This document shows, piece by piece, positions 41,609 through 48,961 of a stretch of DNA of 48,961 bases (position 1 is its first letter; the number at the start of each line of letters is the position of its first letter). The position numbers and the translations under genes are program-made. Source of the stretch: Chthoniobacteraceae bacterium (lineage in GTDB: Bacteria > Verrucomicrobiota > Verrucomicrobiia > Chthoniobacterales > Chthoniobacteraceae); contig CANJNZ010000027.1 in the NCBI GenBank assembly GCA_947476045.1, positions 1 through 48,961 on the forward strand, in the 5' to 3' direction. Below the pieces are notes generated by a model. It did not search any database. It saw nothing but the letters and a program-made list of their open reading frames with translations, and had not been told where the DNA came from.

Positions 41609-42991
41609 ATGAAAATCATCGTCCGTATATTTCTCGCATTGTTCTGCGTGCCGTTTGCATTGGTCGCAGCGGAGTCTGCGCCGAAACCGAACATCATCAT
41701 CGTGCTCGCAGATGACCTCGGGTATGGCGACCTCGGGTGTTACGGGCATCCGAGTATTCGCACGCCGCATCTCGATCGGATGGCGGCGGAAGGATTGCGG
41801 TTCACGGATTTTTATTCGCCGGCGGAGGTGTGCACGCCGAGTCGCGCGGCGATGCTGACGGGGCGGTATGCGATTCGTAGCGGGATGAGCACGGGCGGTG
41901 GGCGCGTGCTTTTTCCAAACTCGAAAGGCGGTCTGCCTGCGGGTGAGCTGACGATGGCCGAGATGCTGAAGACGCGTGGCTATGCGACGGCGCATGTGGG
42001 GAAATGGCACCTCGGCGTGATTGAAGGATCGCGGCCCAATGAGCAGGGGTTCGATGAATCGTTCGGCCTGCCTTACTCGAACGACATGGATGGGCGCAGC
42101 AAAGTGCCAGCGGGTTCGCCGAATCCGCCGGTGGATGGATGGAACGTGCCGCTGATACGCAACGGGAAAATCACCGAGCGCCCGGCAGTGCAGTCCACGC
42201 TCACACAGCGCTACACGGACGAGGCGATAGCCTTTGCGCACGCGCACAAAGCGGAGCCGTTTTTCATTTACCTCGCGCACACGATGCCGCATGTGCCGCT
42301 GTTTGCCTCGGCGGAATTTCGTGGAAAGAGCACGCGCGGTTTGTATGGCGATGTGGTCGAGGAACTGGACGCGAACGTGGGGCGACTGCTTACCGCGTTG
42401 CGCGAGGAGGGGCTGGCGGAAAAGACGCTGGTGATTTTCGCGAGCGACAACGGCCCGTGGCTGCTGACCAAAGCGATGGGTGGCAATGGACAGGGCGGCA
42501 GCGCGGGGCTGTTGCGAGAAGGGAAGGGGAGCACTTGGGAAGGCGGGATGCGCGTGCCGGGAATTGCTTGGTGGCCGGGACGCATCAAGCCGGGCGTGAC
42601 GAGCGAAATGGTGAGCGCGATGGATCTCTTCACGACGTCGCTTGCGCTCGCAGGAGCGGAGATGCCGAAGGATCGTGCCATTGATGGCGCGGATATCTCT
42701 ACGCTACTCTTCGAGAGAAAGGCTCTGCCGGAGCGACCATTCTTTTACTATCGCGGCGATATGCTCATGGCCTGCCGACTCGGCCCGTGGAAGGCGCATT
42801 TCTGGACTCAGGCGGGCTACGGGCAGCCGAAGCCGGACGCTCACAATCCGCCGTTGCTCTTTCATCTTCCCAGTGACCCCTCGGAAAAATTCGACGTGGC
42901 GGCGGAGCATCCCGATGTGCTGGAAAAAATTCGGGAAGCGGTGCGCGTGCATAACGCCACGATGGTGCGCGGCGAGCCGCAGTTGAAGTAA
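41609..42991 (+). CDS. Secreted arylsulfatase-type sulfatase
   Basis: A 460-residue periplasmic or secreted type I sulfatase with a signal peptide (IFLALFCVPFALVAAES). Metal-binding Asp residues lie in NIIIVLADDLGYGDLG (D35, D36). The formylglycine site is CTPSRAAMLTGR, with C75 in the C-x-P-S-R context that needs oxidation by formylglycine-generating enzyme or anaerobic maturase, neither of which is in the window. AHVGKWHLG and FASDNGPWLL complete the active site. It hydrolyses sulfate esters on sugars. It follows the PDZ/HEAT gene by about 100 bp, in the same direction, and faces the cytochrome protein gene across a palindromic element. Confidence 0.93.
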   Translation: MKIIVRIFLALFCVPFALVAAESAPKPNIIIVLADDLGYGDLGCYGHPSIRTPHLDRMAAEGLRFTDFYSPAEVCTPSRAAMLTGRYAIRSGMSTGGGRVLFPNSKGGLPAGELTMAEMLKTRGYATAHVGKWHLGVIEGSRPNEQGFDESFGLPYSNDMDGRSKVPAGSPNPPVDGWNVPLIRNGKITERPAVQSTLTQRYTDEAIAFAHAHKAEPFFIYLAHTMPHVPLFASAEFRGKSTRGLYGDVVEELDANVGRLLTALREEGLAEKTLVIFASDNGPWLLTKAMGGNGQGGSAGLLREGKGSTWEGGMRVPGIAWWPGRIKPGVTSEMVSAMDLFTTSLALAGAEMPKDRAIDGADISTLLFERKALPERPFFYYRGDMLMACRLGPWKAHFWTQAGYGQPKPDAHNPPLLFHLPSDPSEKFDVAAEHPDVLEKIREAVRVHNATMVRGEPQLK

Positions 42992-43018
42992 CGTCATTTT
43001 CAAGTGGAGAGCAGGGTC

Positions 43019-43140
43019 AAGGAGCGGCGACATTCCTGTCGCCGACTTCAATCTGCGAAGCGCCAAATTTCTTCGTGGTGCCGTGGATGAGGATGGCGCT
43101 ACGCGTAGCGAGAACGGCGACAGGAATGTCGCCGCTCCTT
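43019..43140. repeat. 122-bp element with perfect 25-bp inverted repeats
   Basis: Arms at 43019-43043 and 43116-43140 are perfect complements; each arm also contains a smaller palindrome (GGCGACATTCCTGTCGCC and its partner). The 72-bp centre holds a 14-bp palindrome (CGCTACGCGTAGCG, 43097-43110). It lies between two convergent stops (42991 and 43172). It resembles REP/BIME-type elements or a small MITE; no target duplication is seen. It may also terminate both transcripts. Confidence 0.9.
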
Positions 43141-43171
43141 GCGCAAGCGCCGATTCGTCTGCGAATCAGGA

Positions 43172-46100
43172 TCAATGCACAGGCGCGGCGAGTTGGGCTT
43201 TCTTTTCAGGCGTAAATTTCCCCTCTTCCGGCGGGGCTAGCACATACCAGAGCAGGTCGCGAAGCGCGTCGTCCGCCATCGCTCCAAAGCCGGTGGGCAT
43301 CACGCTTTGGTGCGTGTTTTCCATCTTGGTGATGTCGCCGCGCGCGACGACTTCGCGACGTCCGCCGATTCCGAGCAGCGTGACTTGCGTGGGCGTGTCC
43401 TCCACGACGCGGCCCGAGAGCGTGCGCTGATCCTTCGTCTGCACGATGATGTTTTCGTAGCCGTTACCGATGATTTGGTCGGGCGCGATGACGTTGGCGA
43501 GCAATGCATCGAGGTTGCTGCGCCCGCTGCCGGTGAGGTCGGGGCCGACCTCCTGTCCGCTGCCGAGGAATTTGTGGCAGGTCGCGCACGTCGCGGCGAA
43601 GAGCTGTTTGCCTTTGGCTAAATCCGGCTCGCCCGCGAGGACGATGGCGCGCTTGGCGGCGATGAGCGCCTTGGTGTCGGCGTTGGGTTCGTTCCATGTG
43701 CCGAGCAGTTGCGTGGCGCGTGCTTTGAGTGCCGCGTTCGTGGCGAAGTAGCGGCGCGCAGTTGCTGGGATGTTGTTCGCTGGAATTTGTTTCGCCTCCA
43801 CTGCATCGAGCAGCTTCACGGCCCAGTCGGCGCGGGAAATCATCACTTCCGCAGCGGCGGACTTCACGATGGGACTGGCGCTGTTCCATCTGGCGATGAT
43901 GAGATTTGCGAAATCCTTGCCGCCCATCTCTCCAGCCGCACGGAGGACTTCGATGGATAGCGCGTCTGAATTTGTGACGCCCAGCAAAGTGAGGATCGTC
44001 TCGCGGGCTTGCTGGTGTTTGAGTTTGCGCACGGTCTGAATGGCGGCGATGCGCTTGTCGTCCTCCCTGTTGTGATCCAAAGCCAGAGCCATCTGCATAT
44101 TTTCGGCTTGGACATTCCCCCACAACGTCGCGAGTCGCGCCGATTGATCGCGCACGGCGTTGTTCGCACTCTTGGCCCAAAACTCGAAGAACGGTGAGGC
44201 ATCCGTTTCCTTCGGCAAAACTGCGCCGGCCTGCTGCGCCTTCAACATTCCTTCGAGCGCGCGGGCGACGAGCGCATCGTCGGTTTTGATTTTGTCGAGG
44301 AAAGCGAGCAGCCGATCCATGTTTTCAGGATTGCGCGTGTCGGTGATGCGGCGCGCGGCTTTGTAGGTGAGAGTTTCCGAGAGGGGCTTGGTGTCGGGAG
44401 CGAGTTTGGCGAGCCACGGGAGCCAGTTGTCCGGACTGCTGCTCAACCACGGTTCGAGCGCCATCCAGATGGAAAACGCGAGCTGCTTGTCGGCGGACTT
44501 ACTTGCGCGAAGCAGCGCGGTCATCGCTTTGCGCCAGCCATCATCATCGGCTTCAGTCACGCGTCCCTTGTCTATGGTCAAATACGGCACCGCGCATTTC
44601 CGCAGACTCACAGCCACCGCCAGTCGAACCATCGGCTCTTCGTCGCCAGCTAATTGAATCATCGGCTCAGAGCCGTGGTCTGTTGTCCCTGCTATATGTC
44701 GTGCGAAAATTTCCGCCGATAGCGCGCGCATCTCCGGTTGCTTGGATTTGGCCAGTTCGCTGATGAACTTCGGCAGTGTCTCTCGATCCCCTTCAGGATC
44801 GTAGAGCGTTTTTTCCGCCGCCAACGTCGCCAGCGCTCGTCGCGTTGCGACTGGCCCTTCCTTTTTAGCGCGCGCGAAAATATCGGACGGCAGTTTCACA
44901 TCGTTTTTTTCCAAAAGAATCTGCAACGCGTGGCGCTGCTGCCAACTGTTCTTGTCGTAAAGCCGCTCAATCAGTTCCTTCGTCGTCAGCTTCGCCAAAT
45001 CCATGTCCTTCCTCGGGCGCGAGCCGAGTGGCGCGGTGCCATCCTTCGCGTCGCGGTGGACGATCCGCCAGATTCTTCCCTTCTCGCGATCCACGCCTTC
45101 GGGATTCGCCATCGCGTTTTGATAGCACGGATATTTGTCGCACCAGTCCATCACCCACAGGAAACCATCGGGCCCGGTTTGGATGCTGACGGGGCGGAAC
45201 CACCCGTCATTTGCCCGCAGGAAATCGCGCACCGGGCTGGCCTTGAACGTCGCACCCGCAGGCTCCACCTTCTCCTCGTGGATGGAGTTGTCGTGGATGT
45301 TGCCGAAGAACAAATGCCCGTGCGTGTCCGCCGGATAACGCCCGCCCTGGTAAATCTGAAAGCCCGCATACGCAGCGCGGAAATGTTTGTGATTCACGAT
45401 GCTCGGCAGCAGCTCGTATGCGTAGGGATTTTCGGGCGCGCCGCCCTGTCGCTGGTAAATACCGCCGGGCGCGAGATGAAAGAGATGATCTATCACACAC
45501 GCCTCCACGAACCAGTTCCCCGCCGCGTCATAGTCGCAGCCCCACGGATTGCTCGTCCCGTCGGCATAGACCTCGTGCTCGGTTGCACTCACTTCATAGG
45601 AACCTTGAGTGACGCCCGGCTGTCCCGGCACTTCCTTACCGTTTAGGCCAATCCTCACCCGATAAAGCCCCGCATTCAGCGTGTTCCCTTTCTCCCTCGG
45701 CTCCGTCGGGCGATGCACCTTCGAGTTGGTGAAAACCCCGTGCGTGAAATACATCCAGCCATCCGGCCCCCACATAAAACTGTTCAGCAACTCATGCCTG
45801 TCCTCCAGCCCGAAGCCCGTCAGCACCGCCTTGTATTCATCCGCCTTGTCGTCGCCATTCGTATCGCGGAAGAAAAAAAGATTCGGCGCCTGCCCGATGA
45901 ACACCCCGCTGTGCCCGCACAGAATCCCCGTTGCCAGATTCAGCCCCTCCACGAACACCGTCCGCTTGTCCGCCACGCCGTCATTATCCGTATCCTCCAA
46001 AATCACCACCCGGTCGCGCGGCGAATCCGCACCCGCCGCCACCACCGGATGCCACTCCTCATCCGTCGCCGTCTTGCTGTAATCATTCGGATGCTTGCTC

Positions 46101-46360
46101 CCCATCGGATACTCGTAAGCCTCCACCACCCACAGCCGCCCGCGATGATCCCAGGCCATCGCCACCGGATTCACAATCATCGGCTCGCTCGCAAAAATCC
46201 GCACTTCATAGCCCTCCGGCACCGTCATCTTCTTAATGGCCTCCTCCACCGTCGGGCACGGAGTAGTCGCCGGGGCGTGATTTCCCGTCAGTTCCTTCGC
46301 GTGGGAAAAAGCGGCGCTCGCAGCGAGTGCCATGCAGTAAAAAAGGGGCGACAATTTCAT
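43172..46360 (-). CDS. Secreted PVC-type protein: dehydrogenase propeller + HEAT + cytochrome c
   Basis: A 1062-residue exported protein from the ATG at 46360 (signal MKLSPLFYCMALAASAAFSH); an extension to 46462 is not supported. There is no SGNH domain. The dehydrogenase propeller begins near residue 42 (PEGYEVRIFASEPMIVNPVA, WDHRGRLWVVEA), followed by repeated VVILEDTDNDGVADK and FVEGLNLATG blocks, then HEAT-type repeats from about 460 to 900. A C-terminal c-type heme domain carries CATCH (C925, C928, H929) with a distal HQSVMPTGFG methionine. The heme-binding type matches TIGR02603-like PVC proteins. It presumably oxidises a sugar-like substrate in the periplasm; the substrate is unknown. 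It converges on the sulfatase gene. Confidence 0.9.
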   Translation of the reverse strand: MKLSPLFYCMALAASAAFSHAKELTGNHAPATTPCPTVEEAIKKMTVPEGYEVRIFASEPMIVNPVAMAWDHRGRLWVVEAYEYPMGSKHPNDYSKTATDEEWHPVVAAGADSPRDRVVILEDTDNDGVADKRTVFVEGLNLATGILCGHSGVFIGQAPNLFFFRDTNGDDKADEYKAVLTGFGLEDRHELLNSFMWGPDGWMYFTHGVFTNSKVHRPTEPREKGNTLNAGLYRVRIGLNGKEVPGQPGVTQGSYEVSATEHEVYADGTSNPWGCDYDAAGNWFVEACVIDHLFHLAPGGIYQRQGGAPENPYAYELLPSIVNHKHFRAAYAGFQIYQGGRYPADTHGHLFFGNIHDNSIHEEKVEPAGATFKASPVRDFLRANDGWFRPVSIQTGPDGFLWVMDWCDKYPCYQNAMANPEGVDREKGRIWRIVHRDAKDGTAPLGSRPRKDMDLAKLTTKELIERLYDKNSWQQRHALQILLEKNDVKLPSDIFARAKKEGPVATRRALATLAAEKTLYDPEGDRETLPKFISELAKSKQPEMRALSAEIFARHIAGTTDHGSEPMIQLAGDEEPMVRLAVAVSLRKCAVPYLTIDKGRVTEADDDGWRKAMTALLRASKSADKQLAFSIWMALEPWLSSSPDNWLPWLAKLAPDTKPLSETLTYKAARRITDTRNPENMDRLLAFLDKIKTDDALVARALEGMLKAQQAGAVLPKETDASPFFEFWAKSANNAVRDQSARLATLWGNVQAENMQMALALDHNREDDKRIAAIQTVRKLKHQQARETILTLLGVTNSDALSIEVLRAAGEMGGKDFANLIIARWNSASPIVKSAAAEVMISRADWAVKLLDAVEAKQIPANNIPATARRYFATNAALKARATQLLGTWNEPNADTKALIAAKRAIVLAGEPDLAKGKQLFAATCATCHKFLGSGQEVGPDLTGSGRSNLDALLANVIAPDQIIGNGYENIIVQTKDQRTLSGRVVEDTPTQVTLLGIGGRREVVARGDITKMENTHQSVMPTGFGAMADDALRDLLWYVLAPPEEGKFTPEKKAQLAAPVH

Positions 46361-46873
46361 CGCGCGCAAATCGCACTTCACCGCAGAGCCGTCAACGCGC
46401 AAACGAAATTGCGGCGAGCTGCGAAAGGTGATCCGTGATCGGTGTTCCCTGCCCGCGCACACCGATCACCGATCACGCCCCGCTCACCACTTGATCCTCT
46501 TCTTTGCGCCATTGCGCGAAGAAAAAACCGCGCTTGCCGCGGCAACGCACCATCCCGCCCATCCCCAAAAACCTAAAAATTCCGTCTCTCTTTTTGGACA
46601 GGATGAGGATTTGCATGATTAACAGGACGGTCCTCGCGCCAAGGCGCAAAGGCGCATCACGTCGGCAGATTAAGAAAGTGGCATATCAGCCCCACACGCC
46701 AACGCGTCCCCAATACGCCAAGATGAAAAGCAAAACCTTTCCGCTCGACAGAAAACTCACACTCCATTGCCGTCGGCATTCGTAAATACCACAACCATGA
46801 CATCCTTCATTCACCAAAAATCCCCGTCTCTTGCCAGTATAGTTGGATGCTAGGCGACTAACACAGGTTTTTT
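46361..46873. other. Repeat-rich intergenic region
   Basis: About 510 bp with no gene I can support. It contains an imperfect 18-bp hairpin (46428-46445 with 46459-46476, one mismatch) built of GATCGGTG-type words, and scattered degenerate repeats such as GCCAAGGCGCAAAGGCGC near 46638-46655. Small frames at 46428-46785 are not supported. Composition becomes more AT-rich towards the methyltransferase, suggesting a boundary of foreign DNA. Confidence 0.55.
46428..46476. repeat. Imperfect inverted repeat
   Basis: Arms 46428-46445 (GTGATCCGTGATCGGTGT) and 46459-46476 (ACACCGATCACCGATCAC) pair over 18 bp with one mismatch and a 13-base loop. It lies just upstream of the cytochrome gene's start, so it could act in its leader or be a dispersed repeat. 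Confidence 0.7.
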
Positions 46874-47622
46874 ATGAACTCACAGATTCAATCCATCTAT
46901 AAGACGCGCAAAGTCACCGGAAAAAGCGGAGTCGAGATTACACTTCACTCCGAAATCGATCCTGACGAAGGGGCATTTATCCATCGCATTATTTCCCAAG
47001 ACGCAAACATCTCAAAAACGCTGGAAGTTGGATGCGCTTACGGACTGTCATCGCTCCACATTTGCGATGCACTGAGTTCAAGGTCGAATCCGCAACATAT
47101 AATCGTCGACCCATTTCAATATTCCAAATGGGATGGGGTGGGCATCAGGAATCTGGAGGAGGCGGGAATTGACTTCTTCAGGTTGATCGAAAAAAATCAG
47201 AGTTTGCTTTGCCCGAGTTGCTTAGCCTGGGTGAGGGGACGTTTGATCTGATATTTATCGACGGCTGGCACACCTTTGACCACACGCTGCTCGATTGTTT
47301 CTATGCAACTCGCCTCCTCAAGACTGGCGGTTACCTATTGATTGATGACGCCGCCATGACCCCGGTCGGTCGCGCGACAGATTATTTCTCTCTTTATCCA
47401 TGTTATGAGGTCTATGCCGCATTGAGTTCCCCTCGCCCGATGACACTCAAGCGTAGTGCAGCAAGAGCGCTTCTTGAAATTTTACCTTTATCCAAAAGGA
47501 AACGAATATTTCATCCCGCATTTTTGAACAGAGTTTTTGGCGTTAACTCTACACGCATGTTTGCGTTTAAGAAAATTGCTGAGGATAAGCGCAATTGGGA
47601 CTGGTTTCCAGATGGTTTCTAA
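46874..47622 (+). pseudogene. Class I SAM-dependent methyltransferase, frameshifted
   Basis: Two overlapping frames (46874-47251 and 47209-47622) make one methyltransferase of about 249 residues. The first has the SAM-binding motif SKTLEVGCAYGLSSLHI and IIVDPFQYSKW; the second continues with FDLIFIDGWHTFDHTLLDCF and LLKTGGYLLIDDAAM, the later strands of the same fold. The break is at a run of seven A (47190-47196): adding one A restores LIEKKSEFALPELL, the expected linker. It could be a decaying gene, a sequencing indel or programmed -1 frameshifting on A AAA AAT. The substrate is unknown; such proteins often modify sugars or small molecules. Base composition is lower in GC than the neighbours, which fits recent transfer. 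Confidence 0.8.
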
Positions 47623-47665
47623 TTTAACGGTGCCTAACCTGCGCTGCAGCGAACGGCTCCACCTG

Positions 47666-48961
47666 TCACAGGTTCTGCTGGGTATTTGTAGTTCCTTCGG
47701 AAGAAGGTATGCAGGAGAGGGTTATTTCGATTTCTTGGGTGTCGTTGTCCACGACTATGGACTCGACGATGCTTTCGACGACACGGCGCTTTTCCTCGGT
47801 GTCGAGGGTTGGCCACCGCTTCTGTAGGTCGAGGGCTTCGCTGACGACGGCTTCGGTGGACAGGCTGTTAATGCGGCTGAAGTCGAGTTCGGCTTGGATG
47901 CGGACGGCGTTCTCTTGGAGTTGGCGGAGGCGTTCCTGCTGCGGGGTGTAGAGTTCTTTGAACCCGGCGGAGTCAATCGCTTGGTCAAGATAGAGTTGGT
48001 GTGTGCGTGTGGTCTGCTCTTTGACTTTGGTGATTTCGGTTTGGTTCACAGCGAGCAGTTGCTCTTTGTCGGCGACTGTGGCGCTAGCTTTTTTGATGTG
48101 CCCGGCGATGCGTTTTGGATCGGCAAAGAACGTCTTCAACTGATCAAGGAAGATGGCCTCCAAATCCACGATGGGGATGCGTGTGCGGCAGCCTTCGCAG
48201 AAATACTTTGGCGTTGCGGAAAGGACATACATGGAGCGTCCGCATTTGCAGCGGAGTTTGCCGGCGAAGATGTGCTTGGGGCGTTTGCCGGGTTTGGTCA
48301 TCGCCTTGCGCTGTTCTTCAACGATGCGGTTCACTTCATCCCACACCGCTTCGGAAACAATCGGCTCCACTGGCACGATGCCCCATTCGCTTTCGGGCTT
48401 GGGTTCGGACTTCCAGTTGCCGGTGTTCTTGGTGCGGTTGTGGATATAGACACCCTTGGCACTGGTGTCCTCAAGGATGCGGGTCACGTAGGAATCGAGC
48501 CATTGCGCGCCTGTGCGAGTGCGGTAGCCGCGCTTGTTGAGTTCGCGGGCGACGGCACCCTTGCGGCGGAGTTTTAGAAAAAGCTCGTAGGCTTCCCGGC
48601 GGATTGGCGCTTCGGCGGGATGCTGCACGAGCTTCTTGTCTTTCCACATGAAGCCGTAGGGGCGTGATCCGCTGATGGGCTTGCCGAGCTTCGCGCGGAT
48701 GCCGATGGATGAGCGGACACGCGCACCGATTTCCTCGCGCTCCCATTGCGCCATTGCGGCGATGAGTGTGTAAAAGAGCCGCCCCGCCGGTGTGCTGGTA
48801 TCAATGGATTCGTCGAGCGAAACGAGCGATGCGCCGTATTGTTGAAAGTGGTCGGCGAAATCCAGAAGCTCCTGTGTATTGCGCGCGAACCGCGCGAGCT
48901 TTGAAAAGACGAGTCCTTTGATGTGGCCGCGTTTGATGTCGGCGAGCATCCGTTTCGCTTC
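47666..48961 (-). CDS. Large serine recombinase (partial, cut by window edge)
   Basis: At least 431 residues are visible; the N-terminal 60 or so with the catalytic serine lie beyond base 48961. The remainder of the resolvase domain is clear (HIKGLVFSKLARFARNTQEL, FYTLIAAMAQWEREEIGARV), including the helix that joins the recombinase domain. The DNA-binding recombinase domain follows (GKPISGSRPYGFMWKDKK, GAVARELNKRGYRTRTGAQW), then a zinc ribbon (CKCGRSMYV...YFCEGC) and a C-terminal coiled-coil stretch (LRQLQENAVRIQAELDFSRI). It catalyses site-specific integration or excision through a phosphoserine link. It likely belongs to a mobile element entering from the right. No attachment core can be fixed from one end. 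Confidence 0.92.
   Translation of the reverse strand, partial: EAKRMLADIKRGHIKGLVFSKLARFARNTQELLDFADHFQQYGASLVSLDESIDTSTPAGRLFYTLIAAMAQWEREEIGARVRSSIGIRAKLGKPISGSRPYGFMWKDKKLVQHPAEAPIRREAYELFLKLRRKGAVARELNKRGYRTRTGAQWLDSYVTRILEDTSAKGVYIHNRTKNTGNWKSEPKPESEWGIVPVEPIVSEAVWDEVNRIVEEQRKAMTKPGKRPKHIFAGKLRCKCGRSMYVLSATPKYFCEGCRTRIPIVDLEAIFLDQLKTFFADPKRIAGHIKKASATVADKEQLLAVNQTEITKVKEQTTRTHQLYLDQAIDSAGFKELYTPQQERLRQLQENAVRIQAELDFSRINSLSTEAVVSEALDLQKRWPTLDTEEKRRVVESIVESIVVDNDTQEIEITLSCIPSSEGTTNTQQNL

Noticed and set aside
46428-46785. Small overlapping plus-strand ORFs in the repeat-rich intergenic region
   Set aside because: Low complexity, over repeats, no ribosome-binding site or family pattern.

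Overview
The window looks like a chromosomal stretch of a Gram-negative member of the Planctomycetes-Verrucomicrobia-Chlamydiae group, most likely a free-living verrucomicrobium (Chthoniobacter/Spartobacteria-like). This is inferred from family content: two Tat-type DUF1501 proteins, three giant secreted PVC-type dehydrogenases, a ThuA-like protein, a secreted sulfatase, a stand-alone SWIB-domain protein, a protein with autotransporter-associated repeats, and LpxL- and LolA-like proteins implying an LPS-bearing outer membrane. The DNA is GC-rich almost throughout. No rRNA, intact tRNA or CRISPR array was seen.

Layout. 1-3109: a CsbD-like stress protein at the edge, a secreted matrixin-like metalloprotease, and an overlapping LpxL-LolA envelope pair. 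3147-9126: ThuA-like protein, secreted protein of unknown function, TSUP permease and two convergent DUF1501 paralogues. 9266-17006: SWIB protein with a strong terminator, then a tightly coupled seven-gene surface-polysaccharide operon read leftwards (GT2, GT4, Wzy-like polymerase, three GT4, small membrane protein), joined mostly by ATGA overlaps. 17073-21083: a 1336-residue SGNH-dehydrogenase-HEAT-cytochrome c protein. 21213-23295: ferredoxin, hypoxanthine phosphoribosyltransferase plus zinc-ribbon protein, and a CarF/PEDS1-type desaturase. 23296-24099 has no convincing gene but carries a palindrome and a 21-bp minisatellite. 24100-28213: a squalene-cyclase-like barrel protein coupled to a YdjY-like protein, a repeat-interrupted ORF remnant, a Tat-exported Gfo/Idh/MocA oxidoreductase and a small secreted protein. 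28232-34366: a 2044-residue M6-like protease/adhesin.

34597-42991 is a rightward run of secreted proteins: SGNH-dehydrogenase-cupredoxin, acetylesterase (GQSNMEG), a PDZ/HEAT protein and a sulfatase. It reads as a plausible locus for decorated polysaccharides. It converges on a third dehydrogenase-HEAT-cytochrome protein (43172-46360), with a 122-bp element bearing perfect 25-bp inverted repeats between them. The right end (46360-48961) looks accessory: repeat-rich intergenic DNA, a methyltransferase frameshifted at an A7 run, and a large serine recombinase cut by the window edge.

The most interesting theme is modularity. Three dehydrogenase proteins share a propeller and HEAT core, but two end in a c-type heme domain and one ends in a type-1 copper domain. 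This suggests interchangeable fused electron carriers. The CarF-type desaturase, the minisatellite that repeats a Shine-Dalgarno/ATG-like module, and the A7 frameshift are the other main leads.
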